Below, piece after piece: positions 56,925-64,000 of a stretch of 64,000 nt of DNA. A program made the position numbers and the translations under genes. Origin of the DNA: Gaeumannomyces sp. JS-464 (lineage: Eukaryota > Ascomycota > Sordariomycetes > Magnaporthales > Magnaporthaceae); the NCBI GenBank assembly GCA_002197995.1, contig NGZR01000001.1, forward strand, positions 12,543,501-12,607,500. Direction: 5' to 3'. Below the pieces are notes generated by a model, which saw nothing but the letters and a program-made list of their open reading frames with translations, made no database searches and was not told the DNA's origin. Numbering within the stretch: the stretch's first letter is position 1; each line of letters starts with the position of its first letter.

Positions 56925-59354
56925 GATGGGAAACGGGCGAGGAACAAAAGGGTCGGCAGTAGTCGGCTATGCGGTGATGTTCGCGGCAGGAAGTCGGGTC
57001 GGTGGTTCTGCAGTCGGTGCTCAACGTCGAGCCAAGGAGAGAAAGCAAAAAGCCTAAGGCCAAGGTGCATCGAAGTACAGAAATAAATGAACAAGAAAAG
57101 AAGAAAAGGAAGAATGTGAAACCAAGAAAGAAAGAAAAACCTAGGATTCAGAAGGCGGAAGCAAAGACATGACATCCGGCGATGGCAGCCGGGTCGGATT
57201 ATCGCACAGCTCAGGTGGTTGCATGTGCCGGCGGCCTGTGACGTGCGGCGGCCCAGCAGTGAGCGTGGGTGTTGCATGACCCTACCCCAGGCTCAGGCCG
57301 AGGTCCGATGGTTTGAGGGAGCTCCAGTTCCAGTCGAGCTACCCCAGTGCGGGTGCCCCGCCACGGCTCATTTCCGTCTGTCGCGCGAGGCCAAGCCTGG
57401 CTCCAAAGAAGCCTGTGCGGTTGCTCTCTGGCCGATGCGCGAAAAGTCGCATGATGGCGGGGACAAAGAACCGCATTGGGGGAGAGGAATGGGAAGCAAC
57501 CAATCTCGTGGTGTGCGGTGCTGTGATATATGCTGCGATGCTGTAGTGCTGCAAAGATTCGACCTCATGCACCCAGTCCTCCCTTATTCAGGACTGGCAG
57601 CGGACAGCATAAAGAGGGCGCTGCAGCTACAACGGTTTTCGTTGCTGGACGCTCCTGAGCATGTGATGGATGACTCGCGTCGACTTTCTTTTGCCGTGGG
57701 TTATTGTCCTCAGCTCCAATGACGGCGCGGTGCCTGTCGAGATGGCACCTGTAAGTGGATGCTCGAGCGTGGGCAGCGAAAAGCCAATTGACACAAGCTC
57801 TGCATGGGCGGCTGCCGTCAGCCGTCCCCAGCATGGAGGCCACTGAATGTCAATCTGGGCTTTCCGTCGTCGGTGCTATTTTTGTTTGGCCCAAGCTCAC
57901 CCCGGTCGTCGTCTGCGGTCGTCTGCGCGCTGCTTGACGAGGATTGGCTCAAGCGTCCACTGATCGCCAGCCAGCGCGGGAGGCGAATGCAGCCATGCGA
58001 GAGGCCGTGGAGTAATCAATGTAATCGTTACCACATAGGAGACAGATAGGTGCTCTCTTTGTTTTGAATTTGCCGCGAGAGGAGAATCGATAAAAAAAAT
58101 AAAATAAAAAGCCGAGCAGAACACAGGAACCTAGCAAGAGCAAATTCGTCCCCGGCTGCCTGCCCGTTCATTTCCCAGTCTTCTTTCTACCGCGAGCCCT
58201 AGTCAAAGCTGCTTACTACCACTGACCTAGCACTTGACAGCACCCGACTGGCTAGTTGCTCCACCAGACTGCCTGCCCCGACGCGCACTCGTCCGCTGGG
58301 TTGCTCTGCCAGGGCTGCCGGCCCCATCTCCACTCGCATCCCCAAGCACGTTGGTCGCCCTCTCAGCCCGACGGTTCGCTTCGTGACGCCGTGACACAGA
58401 GAGGGTCCAATCTCGTCAGTTGCGCAGTTGGAACGGTACATGCCGCCGTGCCAGTCCCCAGCCCGCCTAGCGCCCACTGAGATCTGAGTCCCCTCTACCC
58501 ACATATCCGCCGGCTTGCTTCGCGGGGCTTCCCTTCATAGGGCTGGTTCCGCATAAGTACCCGACTCGAGAGCTATCATCCTCGGGCGGGTCTGAGCGTG
58601 ATCAGAACAGGCTGTGCTGGGTGGTGTCTGGGCCTGGTGATACCAGTCTGACCGTCCTCTGGACGCTGCGAGGGAGAGAGGTGCTTGACGTTGGCTCTGC
58701 GTGGTTGGCGCGTCCCCTGGTGATACAGACCATACCAGGCCCCTTCGGGCCCTCTTCATTCGAGCCCGCCTTTCTCCCACCCGCTCGCATGCTCACTCGC
58801 ATGCTCAGGGCTCTCCCTAGTCTAGTTCCTCCTGCCCGTCATCCCCGCAAAACAAGCACGTTCAAACGCCAACACACGTACCTCACATCCATACCCACAC
58901 AGACACAGACAGACGCAAACACACATACCACATACCAGCCCACATACACACAAAGCCCCAACTCCCCCGAGACACTGCCAGCACAGGCCCTTGCTTGGGC
59001 TTCATTCCTGCCCCGGCCGGCTGGCACTCCTCCAGGGCCCAGACCATCGTGCCCTCCTTACCATTCCTCGGCCCCAATCCTGGTCCTGAACCTCGGGATG
59101 GGTTGTGGCCTCCACGCGCCGCACCAGCAGCTAAGCACGGCTGGAATGCCCTTGGGGCCGACCCTCTGCACTCCGGACCGATAAAGACTACGGGGCCGCC
59201 GAGACGAGCGCCTGGTTTCCAGGTGGAGCCCCATCCGTGGTGCCGCCTCCCTAGCTCCCGCGCTGCACGCCCGTACTGCCCAGCCAGCCAGCCAGCCTTC
59301 CATGTCGGGCGCTTCCGTGCGCCTTGCCGCCCCTTCGTGGCTCCTATCGTGACG
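56925..59354. other. 2.4-kb region without a recognised gene
   Basis: Divergent promoters of the carrier and the ARS-binding factor gene. Short open frames occur on both strands (for example 57219-57722) without conserved features. The right part (about 58860-58960) is CACACA-rich. Confidence 0.5.
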
Positions 59355-61920
59355 ATGCAGTTGTCCGCCACCCTCACTCCGCCCTCCTCGGCCCCAGCTG
59401 CCGCGTCCCAGTCGGCACAGGCACATGCCCATGCCCACGCCCCGTCTTATGCGAGGTCGGTGCTGCCACCCAGGAATGTCCGTGAGGATACCATCGAGGA
59501 CGCCTACGTGCAATTCATACTCTGCTGCAACCCCGCTGTGCCTCCCGACACCGACCCCACTGCCCTGAAGGATGCCTTCCGTGTCCCGCCCAAGAGCGAG
59601 GGCAAGACCTTCAGCACCTTCCATCTCTACCAGCTTATCGGGCAGCTTACACAAAAGGAGGAGATTAAGACCTGGGGAGACCTGGCCCTCCGCCTAGGCG
59701 TCGAGCCGCCGAAGCACGAGAAGAACCAGAGCACCCAGAAGATCCAGCAGTATGCCGTCCGCCTCAAGCGCTGGATGAAGTCGATGCATATCGACGCCTT
59801 CTTTGATTACCTTTATAACAACCCCCACGCCTACTGGACCCAAATCCCCACGAGTACATCCCAATCGAGGAGATCGCCAGGGATGGCGTCGCGCCCGAGG
59901 ACGATATGGCCTTGCGCGCCCTGCTCCCCCACATCCGGCCCCGGAGAGGGCGTCGGACGAGGGAGGATGACGAGGCGGCCAGGTCGTCCTCGTCCAAGAT
60001 GGCGAGGCTCGAGTCGCCTCTGGCGGCCGAGTGCGCCGTCAACAGTCGAACCGACCCGTTGGAACCCTGGGCCGCCAGTTCCGAAGGGAGGAATGCGGCG
60101 CACCAGGGCCTCAGCACTCCATCGACGAATCAGCCGTGGGCTCTCGACGTGTCTCAGGCCCCATTTACGGCACATCCGCAGTCCGCTATCACCCCGTCCA
60201 CAAGGGTCGACTTCTGGGCCGACGAGCCGAGGTCAGCCATCACGCCAAATAAATTCAATAGGGGTCACAAGCGCCACGGCCCCAAGGTCGTCTCCTCAGC
60301 CTGGAGAAGCGGTCAGGCTAGTAGCGGCAAGACTCGTGGCCGGCCCCCGATCAACCGCGCCTCCAACGAAGGACCCTTTTCGGCCTATCCTGCTGACGGG
60401 CCGCCAATGTCCGCCTTCCATCCCAGTCCTCCCGACACATCCGTCATGCCGGTAACGCCAACCACAACATCAACCTGGGCCGGCAGCGGCGCTAATGGCG
60501 GCGGCAGCTCCAGTGGCAGCTCTACCATGGCTGTTACGGATGTCTTGGCAACGGCTCAGCAGCAGTCTCAGCAACAGCATCGACAACAGCCCCAACTCCA
60601 GCACCAGATCCAGATTCAACCCCAGCCCCAGACCCAATCCCAGCCTCAGCACCAACACCAATATCAGCCCCACAACCAGCATCAGCAGCCTTACCCGACG
60701 CCGTCCGCTCTACCTTCGTTGAACGTGGCGCTATCATTACACGAGCAACAGCCTCCTCCATCCCAGGGAGAACGGCCGTCAAAACCGAAGGGGCTGTCGC
60801 TGCAGGTGCCTGAGAGGGTCGGCGGCGAGATTCGGCTGGCGACTCCACCGCCAGTCATGATCAACGGGCAGGCGGTGTCTATCACAAACGCCCCGGACTC
60901 AAACCCGCCATTGTCGGCGGATCCCCTAGATGGTGGTGCACGGAAGGGAGGGGTGCCCACGCCTACGGTGCAAGACAGGGCCCCCGAACCTGCCGATTAT
61001 AAAAAGCCCAGCTCAGCTCTGAACGGGGGGATCACCGACCTACCACCCCGATTCCGATGCTGGAAGAGTCGGGCTCGAAGCAAAAGGTGTTCTACCAGGA
61101 TCCTTCGGACCGGACTAATGTCGAGGCATTGCAGGGATTCTTTATGCACGAGATCATGACGGGCAACTGGGTCGACAAGGACGGCAACAAATTACCTGCC
61201 GGGGGCGCGGACGAGGCGTACGCCATCGTGTCGACCGTCATCGACACCTTGCAGAAGGAGGCGCAGAACGAAAAGGCGTTTCTGCTCAACGTGTCCGCCC
61301 TCGCCGGCGGCAAGCTGCTGATGACGACGACGTCGCTCAAGATCACAGTGATCGAGGTTCTCGAAGACCGGACTGAATACTCTTGCGAGTGGCAGCTGCA
61401 GCTAGGCGCCTGCAAGGGCCTGTACAAGATGACGGAGATCGTGGAGCATGCAAAGTGGAAGCTGCCACCAGACCGCCTCGGGCTTGTCAACCGTCGCGAT
61501 GCCGAGGTAGCGGCTGCGGCGCATATCACGAAGCCTTCCCCACCACCGCCAGCCAAGGCCCCGAGCGAGGGAGCTAGTAGCAGCGGCAGTGCCAGTGCCA
61601 ACGCCAACGCCATTACCAATAAGAGTGCCACATCCGGACCTGCCAGCGCTGGTGATAGTTCTTTGCCCGGCCACCCTCGTATCCCCAACGGCGCCGGCAT
61701 CGGAAGCCAGGCCGACGAGGGATCGGTCGAACACTGGAAGGAGAAATGCCGCAAGCTCACAGAGATGCTGGACAGCCGCAAAACCGAGCATCCAGCAGAC
61801 CATTGGAGGAATATGTACCTCGAACTCGCCGAGCTGTACAAGCGCAAAGACTTGGAACTAGCGCGCTTCCAAGTCCGCATCATGGAGGCCATGAGAGACC
61901 CCCGCCTCGACCGTGGCTGA
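59355..61920 (+). CDS. ARS-binding factor 2 (Abp2)-like protein
   Basis: Related to S. pombe Abp2, an origin/ARS-associated DNA-binding protein. From ATG 59355 (MQLSATLTPPSSAPAAASQS) the conserved domain has RNVREDTIEDAYVQFILCCN, FRVPPKSEGKTFSTFHLYQL, TWGDLALRLGVEPPKHEKNQ, STQKIQQYAVRLKRWMKSMH and IDAFFDYLYNNPHAYW. A second conserved part follows two low-complexity segments (Q-rich near 60550-60700, Pro/Ser): QKVFYQDPSDRTNVEALQGF, YAIVSTVIDTLQKEAQNEKA and SCEWQLQLGACKGLYKMTEI, ending with a coiled coil. Two single-C deletions break the frame, at 59846-59849 (QIP then HEYIPIEEIA) and 61039-61040 (ITD then PTTPIPMLEE). Corrected length is 856 codons. The frame also opens upstream to 58995; I chose the first ATG adjacent to conserved sequence. 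Confidence 0.88.
60550..60700 (+). repeat. Glutamine-rich CAG/CAA low-complexity segment
   Basis: Gln-rich run in the Abp2-like protein with Gln-Pro and Gln-His alternation, encoded by CAG/CAA and CAC codons. Confidence 0.8.
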
Positions 61921-63457
61921 TTTCATTTTCCTTTTCCTTCTCCCTGTCTCGTCGTTCCTACCAAGTATCTCTCTCCCTATTCCTAAACATCTCTGCAGCT
62001 ACGTGCCTCTCACTTTGTACACCGATTTTTGCTATTTATATCAAATATTTTATCTGACGAAGTCAAGCCACGTTCGCTTTCTTTTTCTAATCTCCTAGCC
62101 ATTCCGTTACCGACCTTCCTGCTTGGTTTTGTTATCGGTGGCTTTGCTATGACTATGCTATGAAGAGGACTACATAGACGTTTTTTCCGACGTGTTTTGC
62201 CTGTTATTTTTTTCCATCTCCCTTTTTTCTAGGCGACATTGAATGTACAACAAGCTGGTCGGCCAATGGTTGCTACAAAAGGAAGGGTCTCTGAAAAGCA
62301 TGAAAGATACTACCGCCCCGGAACCAGAACAGCAGAGGGTTGGGTTCTTCTGCAGTTTCTTGTTTGCCGCCTCTTTATTGAGCTGCCTATGTATTTTTCG
62401 CTTATTACTAAATTAATAATCAACATGCTTGCTTCTGGCCATGTTCTACTCTGAAGGGAGGAAACAGTCTACTTTCCTCATATTTCACATTCGCCTACCT
62501 AGGTACTAGGCACATAGGACTTAGCTTGGCCAATGCCTCACACATTCCATTGCATAACTGAATGGTTGGCACACTCCATCAGCCTGACTAGGTACCTATG
62601 TCAAGTGTTTCCATGCACTGGCTCTGGGGACCGCGTCCTGAGGAAAGACAGCCACGGGGCGGGCTTGGTGTCTCGTCTCACCTTTGTGAAGTTTCCGGCC
62701 AACGGCGGGCGTTCTGGACTAGGCCAAACCTTGCTACTACTGGCGGTTAGATCATGGCGGGGTGTCTCTCTCTCTCTCTCTTTATTTTTATTTTTTTATT
62801 TTTTTCCCTTCCCCTTTTTACCCCGGCCGTCGACCAGGCTGATGCGGCAGTCGCAACTGCAGATGGCCCGACGGGCTACTGATGAACGAGGGTAGATACA
62901 AAGAATGTGCCTCGCTTGGAACTGTCGCAGGGCATGGACGGCTGTTGCTTCTGGTCACCAGTGAGCCGTTGTTGAGCCTGAGGAACAATGTCTTGCTTGA
63001 TCGAGGGGCCAGCCGAGCTCAAACTGTCTGAGAACTATTGGCCCTTCATGCCAGCCTTGACATATATATTTGCTTGCCGGGTGTGGTAGAGGGCAAATTA
63101 GCCACTTGCCGGTTGTAATAAGACTCTCCCGCCGAATGCCATGCGGACAGTTGTCTACCTATCTATTTGCTCTTCGAGTATTGCCCGTCCACGGCTATTA
63201 GGCCTTAGACAGGGCTCCTAGATGCGCCTTTTGTGCCAAAGACGCGCATATGGATATAAGATGGTCTTGTTTGATACAAAGACGATGTTCTATGGATGTA
63301 TCCAGAGATTTGCCTAACCCAGAAACCGCCGGCCACACGGGCGAAAAGCTGGCAAAGAACCATGATTAAAATTAAAATAAAACCAGAGCCAAACAGCCGC
63401 AGCAACTAGAGTACATTTGCAGCAAATCTGTCGTATACACCCAAAGTGTCTGCACGC
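61921..63457. other. Convergent 3' region, Abp2 and AAA ATPase
   Basis: 1.5 kb without a recognised gene. T-rich stretches, a (CT)n patch at about 62765-62784 and CCTACCTAGGTA motifs (62493-62510, 62588-62600). Confidence 0.5.
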
Positions 63458-64000
63458 TCAAGCATTGTCGGACAGCTCGCGGCGGATGCGTGCCGTCTCG
63501 GAGCGGTGCGTGAAGGGGGCGACGGCGAAACCCATGCTCGTGGCCGCCTTCTTGCGCTTGGTCTGGCCATCGCCGAACCGCTCGTCGAATTTGCGGATAG
63601 CTTTGAGCGAGCCCGTGTCCGGGTTGACGCTGGCGCTGACCTCATGCATGGCACGAGTGAAGTGATCGCCCGTGAGCCTGCGGCGGTCGGGGAAGACAAA
63701 GTCTGCGGGCGACGGGCTGGCGTCGCGAGCCTTCATGCTGTCCCGGACTGCGTGGAAGGCGGCAGCGACACACAGGTGCTTGAGGTCCGAGCCAGAGTAC
63801 AGCTCCGTGTCGGCGGCGAGGCGCTCGAGCGAGACGGTGGCCGGATCGAGCTGCTCGTCGCGCAGCAGAATCTGCAGGATGTTGAGCCGGTTCGAGGCCA
63901 AGGGCAGGTCGACGAGGATCTTTCGCGGCAGGCGGCGCAGCACGGCCTCGTCCAAATCGAATGGGCGATTTGTAGCCACCATTATAAAGGCGTTGGTCTC
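63458..64000 (-). CDS. AAA+ ATPase, C-terminal part (meiotic/MSP1-like clade)
   Basis: C-terminal 180 residues of a AAA ATPase running off the window. It reads ETNAFIMVATNRPFDLDEAV then LRRLPRKILVDLPLASNRLN, with the sensor-1 Asn and two Arg of the LRRLPRK second-region-of-homology (arginine-finger) element. The small helical subdomain follows (AADTELYSGSDLKHLCVAAA, sensor-2 region) and a basic fungal tail, IRKFDERFGDGQTKRKKAAT, ending RRELSDNA. The SGSDL box and RRLPRK element fit the meiotic clade (MSP1/ATAD1, spastin, Vps4) more than Cdc48 or metalloproteases. A mitochondrial role is plausible but needs the missing N-terminus. There is no frame break. Confidence 0.8.
   Translation of the reverse strand, partial: ETNAFIMVATNRPFDLDEAVLRRLPRKILVDLPLASNRLNILQILLRDEQLDPATVSLERLAADTELYSGSDLKHLCVAAAFHAVRDSMKARDASPSPADFVFPDRRRLTGDHFTRAMHEVSASVNPDTGSLKAIRKFDERFGDGQTKRKKAATSMGFAVAPFTHRSETARIRRELSDNA

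Noticed and set aside
57219..57722. 167-codon open frame between two genes
   Set aside because: No recognisable motif and overlapped by equally long frames on the other strand.
62533..62895. 120-codon frame ending in a Ser/Leu/Phe-rich stretch
   Set aside because: The hydrophobic part is translated from a (CT)n and T-rich tract, not a real membrane segment.

Overview
The window is nuclear DNA of a filamentous ascomycete, most likely a Sordariomycete. The genes are GC-rich with short GT-AG introns (about 55-120 bp), the proteins are typically fungal (calcipressin, Hym1/MO25, Sfi1, RPC82, Abp2, Mak10), and one AT-rich island carries the marks of repeat-induced point mutation (RIP). The species cannot be named from sequence alone.

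Layout. 1-375: start of the mitochondrial GrpE gene (mge1, minus). 571-10174: a RIP-destroyed nested transposon island, in which a Fot1/pogo-type DNA transposon (about 187-bp inverted repeats, TA duplication) is interrupted by a Ty3/Gypsy chromodomain retrotransposon (211-bp LTRs, ATTAA duplication). 10660-33583: rpb3, a mitochondrial dicarboxylate carrier, mitochondrial PheRS, calcipressin, hym1/MO25, cytoplasmic IleRS, a tiny twin-CX9C NDUFAF8-like gene and SFI1. 34484-41807: one very large coiled-coil protein with two tandem-repeat arrays. 42800-64000: GGC1, RPC82, QCR2, ATP15, MAK10, the peroxisomal ANT1/PMP47 carrier, an Abp2-like ARS-binding factor and the C-terminal end of an AAA ATPase.

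An observation that affects the whole annotation: many genes that should be intact (rpb3, PheRS, IleRS, calcipressin, hym1, RPC82, carriers, SFI1, Abp2, the coiled-coil gene) are broken by single-base length changes, usually one base too few in a short homopolymer. Conserved protein sequence continues in the neighbouring frame each time. In nearly every gene, correcting them restores an exact multiple of three across my exon models. I treat these as probable assembly errors, not pseudogenes, and give each gene its full span.

Functionally, mitochondrial genes are prominent: mge1, the dicarboxylate carrier, PheRS, the NDUFAF8-like factor, GGC1, QCR2 and ATP15. The rest is housekeeping (two RNA polymerase subunits, IleRS, the NatC subunit Mak10), signalling/morphogenesis (calcipressin, Hym1) and spindle-pole or chromosome-related proteins (Sfi1, Abp2). 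No secondary-metabolite, CRISPR or toxin locus is seen, and no tRNA or rRNA gene was recognised.
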